From the NCBI RefSeq assembly GCF_000757485.1, contig NZ_JPYO01000047.1, forward strand, positions 46,683-110,682: a DNA stretch of 64,000 nucleotides. The letters are read 5' to 3'. This DNA is from Achromobacter sp. RTa. Lineage in GTDB: Bacteria > Pseudomonadota > Gammaproteobacteria > Burkholderiales > Burkholderiaceae_B. A model generated the notes under the pieces. That model saw only the letters and a program-made list of their open reading frames with translations. It had not been told where the DNA came from and searched no databases. Position 1 is the stretch's first letter. Each line of letters begins with the position of its first letter. Of the stretch, positions 1-7,638 are shown piece by piece. The translations under genes and the position numbers were made by a program.

Positions 1-32
1 ATCGCTGGCCGCTGGGTGGCGCATCGGAAGGC

Positions 33-830
33 TCAGCCTTCCACGACGGCGTAGGCCGAGTGGTTGTGGATCGATTCGAAGTTCTCGGCTTCCACGCGAT
101 AGCGGGCGATGCCGGGGTGGGCGTTCAGGCGGGCCGCCACGTCGCGCACCAGGTCTTCGACGAACTTGGGATTGTCGTAGGCGCGCTCGGTGACGTACTT
201 TTCGTCGGGACGCTTCAGCAGGCCCCAGAGCTCGCACGAGCCTTCCTCTTCGATCAGTCGGATGACGCTGTCCATGCCGATGTCGCCATTCAAGATGGCC
301 GACACGGTGACATGCGAACGCTGGTTGTGCGCGCCGTACTCGGAGATGGCCTTGGAGCACGGACAGAGGCTGGTGACGGGCACCTGCACGATCAGCTCAA
401 ACTCGACCTCTTCGCCCTGGGCGCGGGCGATCCACTGGACTTCGTAGTCCAGGAGGCTCTGCACGCCGGAGATCGGGGCGGACTTGTTGATGAAATACGG
501 GAACGACGCGGTGATGTCGCCGCGTTCGGCATGCAGCAGGGGCAGCATGTCGGCCGCCATGGCGCGGAACAAGGCCGGCGTCATGGGCGTGCTGCGATAC
601 TTTTCCAGCAGGGCCACGAAGCGGGACATGTGCGTCCCTTTTTCTTCGGGAGGCAAGGCCACCGTCAGCGTCCAGTTGGCCACGGTGCCCTGGGGCGAAC
701 CGTCGCCGCCTTCAATCAGCATGGGGTGGCGCACGCCACGGATGCCCACGCGCTGGATCGGGATATGCCGGGTGTCCGCCGAACTCTGGACGTCGGGCAT
801 CACAATGGCGGGGTCGATCGGAGAATTCAT
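33..830 (-). CDS. folE2: GTP cyclohydrolase FolE2 (type IB)
   Basis: 265-residue protein that converts GTP to 7,8-dihydroneopterin triphosphate, the first step of folate synthesis, in the cytoplasm. The Cys-Pro-Cys-Ser-Lys segment (SLCPCSKAISEYGAHNQRS) contains the metal-binding Cys typical of the FolE2 family, and the length is usual. FolE2 enzymes are known for broad metal use and often back up zinc-dependent FolE under zinc limitation. The gene lies 190 bp downstream of dxs on the same strand. The ATG is at 828-830 and the TGA at 33-35. No Zur-like site is obvious in the 831-1020 gap. Confidence 0.95.
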   Translation of the reverse strand: MNSPIDPAIVMPDVQSSADTRHIPIQRVGIRGVRHPMLIEGGDGSPQGTVANWTLTVALPPEEKGTHMSRFVALLEKYRSTPMTPALFRAMAADMLPLLHAERGDITASFPYFINKSAPISGVQSLLDYEVQWIARAQGEEVEFELIVQVPVTSLCPCSKAISEYGAHNQRSHVTVSAILNGDIGMDSVIRLIEEEGSCELWGLLKRPDEKYVTERAYDNPKFVEDLVRDVAARLNAHPGIARYRVEAENFESIHNHSAYAVVEG

Positions 831-1020
831 TTCGGCTTACCTGTCTAGGCATTCAACCGTGGATACGCACGGACCTAGGAATCTAAAAGAAGGGGGCCAT
901 TATCGCCCATACTCCGGCAATCGCCAGGGAAAACCCTTTTCTTCGTAGGTTGGCGGGGCCGGAACAGTGTGTTTCACCGGAGCGGGCCCGGGCGCCCGGC
1001 CCGCCCCGCGCGCAAACCGC

Positions 1021-2883
1021 TCAGCCGAGCAGGTCGGCATAGCGGGCGCGGATCGAACGCTCGATGCCAGCGGCATCCAGGCCGATGCCGGCCAGCAAGG
1101 CCGATTGCTCGCCATGATCGATGAACTCGTCAGGCAACCCCAGTTGCAGCACCGGAATCTGCACGCCGGCCGCGGCCAGCGTTTCCAGCACGGCGCTGCC
1201 CGCTCCGCCCATGACGGATGCGTCTTCCAGCGTGACCAGCGCATCGTGCCGGGAAGCCAGGTCAAGCACCAGTTCGCGGTCGATCGGCTTGACGAAGCGC
1301 ATGTCGGCCACGGTGGCATCCAGCTTTTCGGCGGCGCCCAGCGCCGCCTGGACCAGCGTGCCGAAGCCAAGGATGGCGATCCGGACGCCTTCGCGGCGGA
1401 CCACGCCGCGTCCGAGTTCGACGGTCTCCAGCCCGGGCGCTTCCGCCGCGCCGCAGCCGGCGCCGCGCGGATAGCGCACCGACGCCGGGCCCGGATGTTG
1501 ATAACAGGTGGACAGCAGCAAGCGCGTTTCGTTTTCGTCCGACGGCGTGGCCACCACCATGTTGGGCACGCAGCGCAGGAAAGCGATGTCGTAGTTGCCG
1601 GCATGGGTGGCGCCATCCGCGCCCACGATACCGGCGCGATCCAGCGCGAAGGTGACGTCCAGGTTCTGCAGGGCAACGTCGTGGATGAACTGGTCGTAGC
1701 CGCGCTGCAGGAAAGTGGAATAGATCGCAACCACGGGCTTCTGGCCTTCGCAGGCGATGCCGGCGGCGAAGGTCACCGCATGCTGCTCGGCGATGCCCAC
1801 GTCGAAATACCGCTGCGGGAAGCGCTTTTCGAACTCCACCAGCCCGCTGCCTTCGCGCATGGCGGGGGTGATGCCGACCAGGCGCTCGTCCTGCTCGGCC
1901 ATGTCGCACAACCACTGGCCGAACACCTGCGTGAAGGTGCGCTTGCCCGGCGCCTTCGATTGCTGGATGCCGATCGCGGGGTCGAACTTGCCGGGGCCGT
2001 GATACAGCACCGGATCCGCCTCGGCCAGCTTGTAGCCCTGCCCTTTCCGCGTCACCACGTGCAGGAATTGCAGGCCCTGCAGCGCCTTCAGGTTCTGCAG
2101 GGTGGGCACCAGCGCGTCCAGGTCGTGCCCATCGATGGGGCCGACGTAGTTGAAGCCGAATTCCTCGAACAGCGTGGCCGGCGTGACCATGCCCTTGGCA
2201 TGTTCTTCGAAGCGGCGCGCCAGTTCCAGCACCGGCGGCACGTGCTGCAATACCGCGCGGCCGACGTTCTTGGCCGCCGCGTAGAAGCGGCCCGACATCA
2301 GGCGGGCCAGATAGCGGTTCAACGCCCCCACCGGCGGCGAGATCGACATGTCGTTGTCGTTCAGGATCACCAGCAGATTGATGTTGGGCGTGACGCCCGC
2401 GTTGTTCATGGCCTCGAACGCCATGCCGGCGGACATCGCGCCGTCGCCGATGATGGCGATATGCTGCCGCTGCACGCCGGCGTTGCGCGATGCGACCGCC
2501 ATGCCGAGCGCGGCCGAGATCGAGGTCGACGAGTGCGCCGTGCCGAAGGCGTCGTACTCGGATTCGCTGCGCTTCGGAAAGCCCGAGATCCCGCCCTGCT
2601 GCCGCAGCCGGGCCATGCCGGCTCGGCGCCCGGTCAGGATCTTGTGGGGGTAGGACTGATGGCCCACGTCCCAGACGATGCGGTCATGGGGCGTGTCGAA
2701 TACCTGGTGCAGGGCCAGCGTGAGCTCGACGGTGCCCAGGTTGGACGACAGGTGTCCGCCCGTTTTGGATACCGATTCCAGCACGAAGCCTCGCAGCTCG
2801 TCCGCAAGCTTCTTCAGCTCGCGGCGGTCCAGGCGCTTGAGGTCTGCCGGGGATTGAATGCGGTCCAATAAATCTGTCGTCAT
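1021..2883 (-). CDS. dxs: 1-deoxy-D-xylulose-5-phosphate synthase
   Basis: 620-residue thiamine-diphosphate enzyme that condenses pyruvate and glyceraldehyde-3-phosphate to DXP, the entry step of the methylerythritol phosphate route to isoprenoids. The TPP-binding stretch GDGAMSAGMAFEAMNNAG is followed by NDNDMSISPPVGA, and the transketolase-like central domain (GIAEQHAVTFAAG) and C-terminal domain are complete. The reading frame stays open for 224 codons upstream, but MTTDLLDRIQ at 2883 is the family start. It is the third gene of xseB-ispA-dxs, 53 bp after ispA. Confidence 0.96.
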   Translation of the reverse strand: MTTDLLDRIQSPADLKRLDRRELKKLADELRGFVLESVSKTGGHLSSNLGTVELTLALHQVFDTPHDRIVWDVGHQSYPHKILTGRRAGMARLRQQGGISGFPKRSESEYDAFGTAHSSTSISAALGMAVASRNAGVQRQHIAIIGDGAMSAGMAFEAMNNAGVTPNINLLVILNDNDMSISPPVGALNRYLARLMSGRFYAAAKNVGRAVLQHVPPVLELARRFEEHAKGMVTPATLFEEFGFNYVGPIDGHDLDALVPTLQNLKALQGLQFLHVVTRKGQGYKLAEADPVLYHGPGKFDPAIGIQQSKAPGKRTFTQVFGQWLCDMAEQDERLVGITPAMREGSGLVEFEKRFPQRYFDVGIAEQHAVTFAAGIACEGQKPVVAIYSTFLQRGYDQFIHDVALQNLDVTFALDRAGIVGADGATHAGNYDIAFLRCVPNMVVATPSDENETRLLLSTCYQHPGPASVRYPRGAGCGAAEAPGLETVELGRGVVRREGVRIAILGFGTLVQAALGAAEKLDATVADMRFVKPIDRELVLDLASRHDALVTLEDASVMGGAGSAVLETLAAAGVQIPVLQLGLPDEFIDHGEQSALLAGIGLDAAGIERSIRARYADLLG

Positions 2884-2936
2884 GCTTTTATATGGTTCGT
2901 TGGCCCGGCCTGCATCCAGCCCGGGCTTGTCTCGGC

Positions 2937-3848
2937 TCAACGGTCTCGGAGGACGATGAAGTCCGCCAACTGGGCCAGGCGCGAGCCCGCCTCGCCCAGC
3001 GGGGCCAACGCGGTCAGCGCGTCCTCGCGCAATTCCTCGGCAAATGCCCGCGCCTCGGACAGCCCAAGGAGCGATACGTACGTAGGTTTGTTCTCCGCCG
3101 CGTCCTTGCCCGGCGTCTTGCCCAGGCTGGCGCTGTCGGCGGTCACGTCGAGAATGTCGTCCACGACCTGGAAGGCCAGGCCCATGGCCTGGGCATAGGA
3201 GTCCAGCGCCTGGCGCGCGGCAGAACTGGCGCCCGCCACGATCCCGCCCAGGGCCACGCTGCAGGCGAGCATGGCGCCCGTTTTCATGCTGTGCATGGTC
3301 TGGAGCTCGTCGCGCGACAGCGACCTGCCCACGCTGAACAGATCGATGGCCTGGCCGCCCGCCATGCCCTGGCTGCCCGCGGCGCGCGCCAGCGACTGGG
3401 TCGCCTGCACGATCAGCGCCGGCGCGATGGGCATGGAGGCCAGCAGATCGAAGGCCAGCGGCTGCAGGGCGTCGCCCGCCAGCATGGCGGTGGCTTCGTC
3501 GAATTGCACATGCGTGGTGGGCCGCCCGCGACGCAGCGTATCGTCGTCCATGCATGGCAGGTCGTCATGCACCAGGGAATATGCGTGGATCAGTTCCACC
3601 GCCGCGGCGGCGCGGTCCAGCGAGGCCTCGACGGCCAGGACGCTGCCGCTGACCGGGCAGGCCTGCCCCGCCGCATAGACCAGCGCGGCCCGCACCCGCT
3701 TGCCGCCACCGAGCACGGCGTACCGCATGGCTTCGTGCAGGCGGGCGGGTAGCGCGTCTGCAGGAGGCAGAAGATCGTCCAGGACCTCTTCGACGTGACG
3801 CACGCGTCCTTGCAGCCACTCCGGAAAGGCGAGTTGAATTTGCTTCAT
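2937..3848 (-). CDS. ispA: Farnesyl diphosphate synthase (short-chain polyprenyl synthase)
   Basis: About 303 residues. Condenses IPP with DMAPP and then GPP to make FPP. Both aspartate-rich motifs are present: DDLPCMDDD (first, DDx4D type) and DDILDVTAD (second), plus the GGGKRVR segment that binds IPP. The start is uncertain. ATG at 3848 (MKQIQLAFPEW) gives the usual family length and follows the xseB stop by 7 bp, while ATG at 3866 would overlap xseB by 11 bp. Neither has a strong Shine-Dalgarno, consistent with translational coupling inside the xseB-ispA-dxs operon. Confidence 0.95.
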   Translation of the reverse strand: MKQIQLAFPEWLQGRVRHVEEVLDDLLPPADALPARLHEAMRYAVLGGGKRVRAALVYAAGQACPVSGSVLAVEASLDRAAAAVELIHAYSLVHDDLPCMDDDTLRRGRPTTHVQFDEATAMLAGDALQPLAFDLLASMPIAPALIVQATQSLARAAGSQGMAGGQAIDLFSVGRSLSRDELQTMHSMKTGAMLACSVALGGIVAGASSAARQALDSYAQAMGLAFQVVDDILDVTADSASLGKTPGKDAAENKPTYVSLLGLSEARAFAEELREDALTALAPLGEAGSRLAQLADFIVLRDR

Positions 3849-3855
3849 CAGGTTC

Positions 3856-4122
3856 TTATTCGTCATCCAGCGCCGTCGGATCCAGCGGGCGCAGCAAGTC
3901 GCCTTCCAGGACCTTCACCTGCTGCTCGGCCTGCGCCAGGCGATCCTGGCAGACTCGCGTGAGCGCCACGCCGCGCCGGTAGGCCGCCAGCGATTGCTCG
4001 AGCGGCAACGATCCGTCTTCCATGGCCGCGACCAGCGATTCGAGTTCGGCCAGCGCCGTTTCGAAATCCTGGGGCAAGGGACGGTCATCGACCTGCGGGT
4101 CGGCTTGTGAGGGTTTGGCCAA
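3856..4122 (-). CDS. xseB: Exodeoxyribonuclease VII small subunit
   Basis: 88-residue helical protein that pairs with XseA to form exonuclease VII, which degrades single-stranded DNA. The conserved core is FETALAELESLVAAMEDGSL followed by the SLAAYRRGVAL helix. The frame is open upstream, but I place the start at TTG 4122 because GGAG lies 6 bases before it and the length then matches the family. A TACAAT -10 element at 4162-4167 sits just upstream, so a start further out would precede the likely transcript start. First gene of the ispA-dxs operon. Confidence 0.85.
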   Translation of the reverse strand: MAKPSQADPQVDDRPLPQDFETALAELESLVAAMEDGSLPLEQSLAAYRRGVALTRVCQDRLAQAEQQVKVLEGDLLRPLDPTALDDE

Positions 4123-4161
4123 ACGGGTCTCCGAGGACGCTAGGGGTGGATCAATCCGTGA

Positions 4162-4167
4162 ATTGTA
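4162..4167 (-). promoter_or_regulatory. Candidate -10 element for xseB-ispA-dxs
   Basis: Reads TACAAT on the minus strand, about 40 bases before the TTG start of xseB. The surrounding 12-mer TACAATTCACGG is identical to the one at 7396-7407 upstream of the Rieske gene. No good -35 hexamer is visible at 16-18 bp, so this is tentative. Confidence 0.45.
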
Positions 4168-4204
4168 CGAGATACCCAGGCCCAACCCCGATGGGTGGCG
4201 CGCC

Positions 4205-5059
4205 TCAGGCGGGCGCCCCCGCCAGCCCCGCGATCGCCGCCCGCAGCGATGGCGCCACGCGCGTCCGCAGCTCTGCCTCCGGCAGCAGGCTGGCCGGCCC
4301 TCCGCAGCTCATGACGAACACGCCCTCGCCCGTGACCGACGAGAACGGAACCGCAGCGGCGTTGATCCCCGATTGCCACTCGCCGATGGCGAAACAGCAG
4401 CCCGACTCGCGCAATTCCACGCGGGCGCGCTCGATGGCGGCCGCCTCCGGCGCGGCCTGGCCCAGGCGCGACAGCGCGTCGTCGCATGCGGAGACGGGCA
4501 GGCTGGCCAGATAGGCCCGGCCCATGGCGCTGTCCAGGCTCGCCCGGTAGCCGACCGGCAGGCGCAGGTAGAGCGCGGAGGATCCGTGGATGGCCTCCAC
4601 ATACGTCATGGCGTCGCCATCGAAGGCGCCCAGGGCGACCGCGCCGCCCGTGCCGCGGGCCAGTTCGGTCATGGACGCCTTGGCCAGTTCGCGCACTTCC
4701 AGGCCGGCCAGAAGGCCGAAGCCCAGCGCCAGGACCCCGTAGCCCGGCGAATACTTGCCCGTGTCCGGGTGGTAGCGCAGATAGCCCAGCTCGGTCAGGG
4801 TGAAGGTGATGCGGCTGATGGTGGGCTTGGGCAGGCCGGTCAGCCGCGCCAGGTCCAGGTTGCCGAGCGCGGTGACGCCGTGGCGGAAGCAGCGCAGCAC
4901 GTCCAGCCCGCGCGCCAGCGCCGTAATGAAATCGGGCGAGTTTGCGCCCTCGCCCCCGCCGGCCGCGCGCTTGCGGCGCGCGGGCAGGCTCAGTTCGACC
5001 TTGCCGTCCGGCTTGGCGGCGGGGTGGACGATGCGCTTGGAGTCAGAAAAAGATTGCAT
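4205..5059 (-). CDS. IclR-family transcriptional regulator
   Basis: 284 residues. An N-terminal winged helix-turn-helix (about residues 45-100, LDLARLTGLPKPTISRITF) is followed by the GAF-like IclR effector domain. The first ~40 residues are a poorly conserved basic/Ala-rich extension. It is divergently transcribed from a Bug solute receptor with a 142-bp AT-rich gap holding a 9+9 bp palindrome, so it probably controls that receptor and itself. Ligand unknown; an organic acid or aromatic is likely from the family and neighbour. Confidence 0.88.
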   Translation of the reverse strand: MQSFSDSKRIVHPAAKPDGKVELSLPARRKRAAGGGEGANSPDFITALARGLDVLRCFRHGVTALGNLDLARLTGLPKPTISRITFTLTELGYLRYHPDTGKYSPGYGVLALGFGLLAGLEVRELAKASMTELARGTGGAVALGAFDGDAMTYVEAIHGSSALYLRLPVGYRASLDSAMGRAYLASLPVSACDDALSRLGQAAPEAAAIERARVELRESGCCFAIGEWQSGINAAAVPFSSVTGEGVFVMSCGGPASLLPEAELRTRVAPSLRAAIAGLAGAPA

Positions 5060-5101
5060 TTCTATTCGCTTCGTTTTTATAGTTTATTTCGAATAACAAA
5101 A

Positions 5102-5126
5102 TTAAATTCCATTTTACGGAATTTAA
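5102..5126. promoter_or_regulatory. Perfect 9+9 bp palindrome, candidate IclR operator
   Basis: TTAAATTCC, a 7-base spacer, then GGAATTTAA: a perfect inverted repeat in the AT-rich gap between the divergent IclR gene (starts 5059) and the Bug receptor gene (starts 5202). IclR proteins bind palindromes of this kind. The assignment rests on position and symmetry only. Confidence 0.6.
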
Positions 5127-5201
5127 AGCATCCATAGGGAACTGGCAAGCACAAAGCCGGACCCGACGACCCACACCCGTACGCGACATCAAGGGGAACA
5201 C

Positions 5202-6170
5202 ATGATACGCACGAGCTTCAAACTGCTGGCCACCCTGCTCCTCAGCGCCGCGGCGCTGGGCGCCCAGGCCGACACCTATCCCTCCCGGCCGATCAAGGTC
5301 GTTTCGCCCTTCCCGGCCGGCGGCGCCACCGACGTGCTGACGCGCGTGCTGGCCGAGCGCATGGCCAAGACGCTGGGCCAGCCCATGATCGTCGAGAACA
5401 AGGCCGGCGCCGGCACCTCCATCGGGGCGGCGTTCGTCTCGCGCGAGGCGCCGGACGGCTACACCATCCTGATGGCCACCAACTCCACGCTGGTCACGAA
5501 CCGCTATCTGTACAAGGAACTGCCCTATGACCCGGATGGTTTCGCCCACATCGGCATGGTGGGCGTGGGTCCCCTGGTCCTGCTGGCCAGCCCCAAGCAA
5601 CCTTTCAAGAGCACCCAGGACATCGTTGCCTACGCCAAGCAGAACCCGGGCAAGCTGACTTTCGCCACTTTCGGCCCGGGCACCTCGTCCCACCTCGCCG
5701 GCGAGCTCTTCAAGAAGCGCGCCGGCATCGACATCCTGCACGTGCCCTTCAAGGGCGCGACCCAGGCGCTGCCCGCGCTCATCAGCGGCGATGTGGACCT
5801 GTTCTTCGACATGGTGGCCACCGGCATACCGCAGGCCGACGCGGGCAAGGTCAAGGTGTTCGCCATCACCAGCCCTTCGCGCCTGGCCACGCTGCCCAAG
5901 CTGGAAACGCTGTCCGAGCAGGGCTACCCCTCGTTCGACCTGACCGCCTGGTTCAGCTTCGTGGCGCCCAAGGGCACGCCCGCCCCCGTCATGGAGAAAC
6001 TGCAACAGGCGCTGGCCGAAACGCTGCAGGACGAAGCGGTGAAGAAGCGCATGCTGGACATGGGCATCGATCCGCGGTCCGGCACGCCCGCCGAACTGGA
6101 CAAGCAGATCAAGACCGAACAGCCGATCGTCTCGCAGTTGATCAAGCAGGCCAACATCGTCCTGCAGTAA
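5202..6170 (+). CDS. Bug-family (tripartite tricarboxylate) periplasmic solute-binding protein
   Basis: 322 residues. A signal peptide (MIRTSFKLLATLLLSAAALGA, cleavage after AQA) is followed by the Bug fold starting YPSRPIKVVSPFPAGGATD, with the family loop IVENKAGAGTSIGA and the conserved HVPFKGATQALPAL segment. Bug receptors bind carboxylates, often far from any TctAB membrane genes; none are present here. Adjacent to and divergent from an IclR regulator, likely its controller. The ligand cannot be read from sequence. Confidence 0.93.
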   Translation: MIRTSFKLLATLLLSAAALGAQADTYPSRPIKVVSPFPAGGATDVLTRVLAERMAKTLGQPMIVENKAGAGTSIGAAFVSREAPDGYTILMATNSTLVTNRYLYKELPYDPDGFAHIGMVGVGPLVLLASPKQPFKSTQDIVAYAKQNPGKLTFATFGPGTSSHLAGELFKKRAGIDILHVPFKGATQALPALISGDVDLFFDMVATGIPQADAGKVKVFAITSPSRLATLPKLETLSEQGYPSFDLTAWFSFVAPKGTPAPVMEKLQQALAETLQDEAVKKRMLDMGIDPRSGTPAELDKQIKTEQPIVSQLIKQANIVLQ

Positions 6171-6180
6171 GAGGGACGGC

Positions 6181-6206
6181 GTTAACAGGCCCCGTTAACA
6201 GGCCCT
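6181..6206. repeat. Tandem 13-bp duplication
   Basis: GTTAACAGGCCCC is followed immediately by GTTAACAGGCCCT, so two adjacent copies differ at the last base. It lies between the Bug stop codon (6170) and the acyltransferase leader hairpin. It could be a slippage duplication or a paired binding site. Confidence 0.7.
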
Positions 6207-6230
6207 AACCCCTGGATACACCAGCCCCGC

Positions 6231-6271
6231 ACTCCCGGCTGCTATGGTGAAAAAAACACCTAGCCGGGAGT
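6231..6271 (+). promoter_or_regulatory. Leader hairpin covering the Shine-Dalgarno of the acyltransferase
   Basis: ACTCCCGGCT (6231-6240) pairs perfectly with AGCCGGGAGT (6262-6271). Inside, GGTG (6246-6249) pairs with CACC (6257-6260) across an A7 loop. The GGGAG Shine-Dalgarno at 6266-6270 is in the 3' arm, 4 bases before the ATG at 6275. In the folded RNA the ribosome site would be closed. Confidence 0.65.
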
Positions 6272-6274
6272 CCG

Positions 6275-7285
6275 ATGCCGTACCTGGAAGAAAGATATGC
6301 GCGCCTGGACGCGGCGCGCTGGCTGGCGGCCCTGGCCGTCGTCCTGTTGCACAGCGCCGCCGTGATCGTCAGCAACCCCGCCGCCTACGGCGGGGGAGCT
6401 TGGCTGGCCGCGAATCTCTACGATTCGGCGGCGCGCTGGTGCGTGCCTGTCTTCGTCATGGTGAGCGGCGCCCTGCTGCTGGATCCCGACAAGCCCCAAG
6501 ACGCCCGTCAGTTCTACAGCCGGCGGATGGCCCGGATCTGCGCTCCTCTCGTGTTCTGGACGCTTTTCTACCTGGCGTGGCGCACCGCGCTGGACTGGTG
6601 GGACGACGGCCGCATCGATTTTTCGTTCTGGCCCCGAAAGGTCGTCCAGGGCGAGCCCTACTACCACCTTTGGTACCTGTACATGATCGTAGGGCTGTAC
6701 CTGTTCGCCCCCCTCACCCGGCTGCTCTATGCCCGCAGCACTCCCCGGGCGCGCGGACTATGGGTGGTCGGCATCCTGGGAGTGGCGATCCTGGACGCCC
6801 TGTACCGCCGCGCCCTGGGCGCGCCGGCCGGCTTTTTCCTGACCTGGTTCCTTCCCTACCTGGGCTACTTCGTGGCCGGCCGCCTGATCTTCGACGGCCA
6901 GATGCGCGTGCCGCGGCCGGGCCTGATGCTGGCGGCCAGCGTGGCCGCAACCGCCCTGGGCGTCTACACGATGTCCAGCAACCGGACACTGGATACCTAT
7001 TTCTATGACTATTTCAGCCTGACCGTGCCGTTCATGTCGCTGGCCGCGTTCCAATGGATCGTGTCGTCGCAACGCGTGCCGCGCCTGGCCCCGCTGGCGC
7101 CGCTGACCTTCGGCGTCTACCTGATTCACCCATTGTTCCTGGACCTGGCGCGCCGCGCCGGCGCCATGACCGGCGCGCGCAGCGATGCCTGGACCGTGCC
7201 CCTGCTGGCCGCGTCCGTCTTCACGCTATCGGCGGCAAGCAGCTGGCTGCTGCGGCGGCATCCGGCCACCCGCAGGCTCGTCTGA
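6275..7285 (+). CDS. Acyltransferase 3 family membrane protein
   Basis: 336 residues with about ten hydrophobic segments; inner-membrane protein of the OatA/WecH-like acyltransferase 3 family, which O-acylates sugars of surface polysaccharides or peptidoglycan. The first segment carries the family signature Arg...His in RLDAARWLAALAVVLLHSA. No extracytoplasmic SGNH domain is present, and no polysaccharide locus is adjacent, so the substrate is unknown. Translation may be limited by the hairpin at 6231-6271. Confidence 0.82.
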   Translation: MPYLEERYARLDAARWLAALAVVLLHSAAVIVSNPAAYGGGAWLAANLYDSAARWCVPVFVMVSGALLLDPDKPQDARQFYSRRMARICAPLVFWTLFYLAWRTALDWWDDGRIDFSFWPRKVVQGEPYYHLWYLYMIVGLYLFAPLTRLLYARSTPRARGLWVVGILGVAILDALYRRALGAPAGFFLTWFLPYLGYFVAGRLIFDGQMRVPRPGLMLAASVAATALGVYTMSSNRTLDTYFYDYFSLTVPFMSLAAFQWIVSSQRVPRLAPLAPLTFGVYLIHPLFLDLARRAGAMTGARSDAWTVPLLAASVFTLSAASSWLLRRHPATRRLV

Positions 7286-7638
7286 AAGGCCGACACGGAC
7301 GGTCGGAAACCGGGTTCGCGCGCCGGCCAAAAGGCATCAGCCGCGGCTTCATGACGCGTCACGGATCTTCACGGGCGCGGGGGAAGGGCTTGGGGTACAA
7401 TTCACGGCTTATTTGATCGGCCAGACACCGATTTTTCTTCGCGCCAGAACGGAATTCACCCAGCGGATTCACTTGGCGGATTTGCCCAGCGGAATTCAAC
7501 CGGCATCAACCGGCTGATTCGGCCAAGCCCCCGGGCCCGGCCGGACAGCCGCACCATGCACGCTGGGCAAGGCCACCACGTAAAGCTGCCTGGCAAAAGC
7601 TCAACCGTCCTGGCTTTTTTATCCGAGCGGAGGGAATC
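7286..7638. other. Intergenic region with promoter-like element and degenerate direct repeats
   Basis: No convincing gene. It holds a TACAAT element at 7396-7401, a short hairpin (ATCGG 7416-7420 / CCGAT 7428-7432) followed by T's, and imperfect direct repeats CCCAGCGGATTCA (7459) and CCCAGCGGAATTCA (7485). If the promoter is real, the Rieske transcript has a leader of about 230 nt. I recognise no known riboswitch in it. Confidence 0.5.

Noticed and set aside
967..2871. Long plus-strand open frame opposite dxs
   Set aside because: A shadow caused by GC-rich codon use; dxs on the minus strand is complete with all motifs.
6244..7008. Alternative frame of the acyltransferase region starting MVKKTPSRES
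   Set aside because: Its ATG lies inside the leader hairpin and the product is Arg/Pro-rich without membrane helices; the frame from 6275 encodes the real membrane protein.
7408..7638. Riboswitch in the Rieske gene leader
   Set aside because: Leader is long enough, but I could not match any known conserved core; only a weak 5-bp hairpin is visible.
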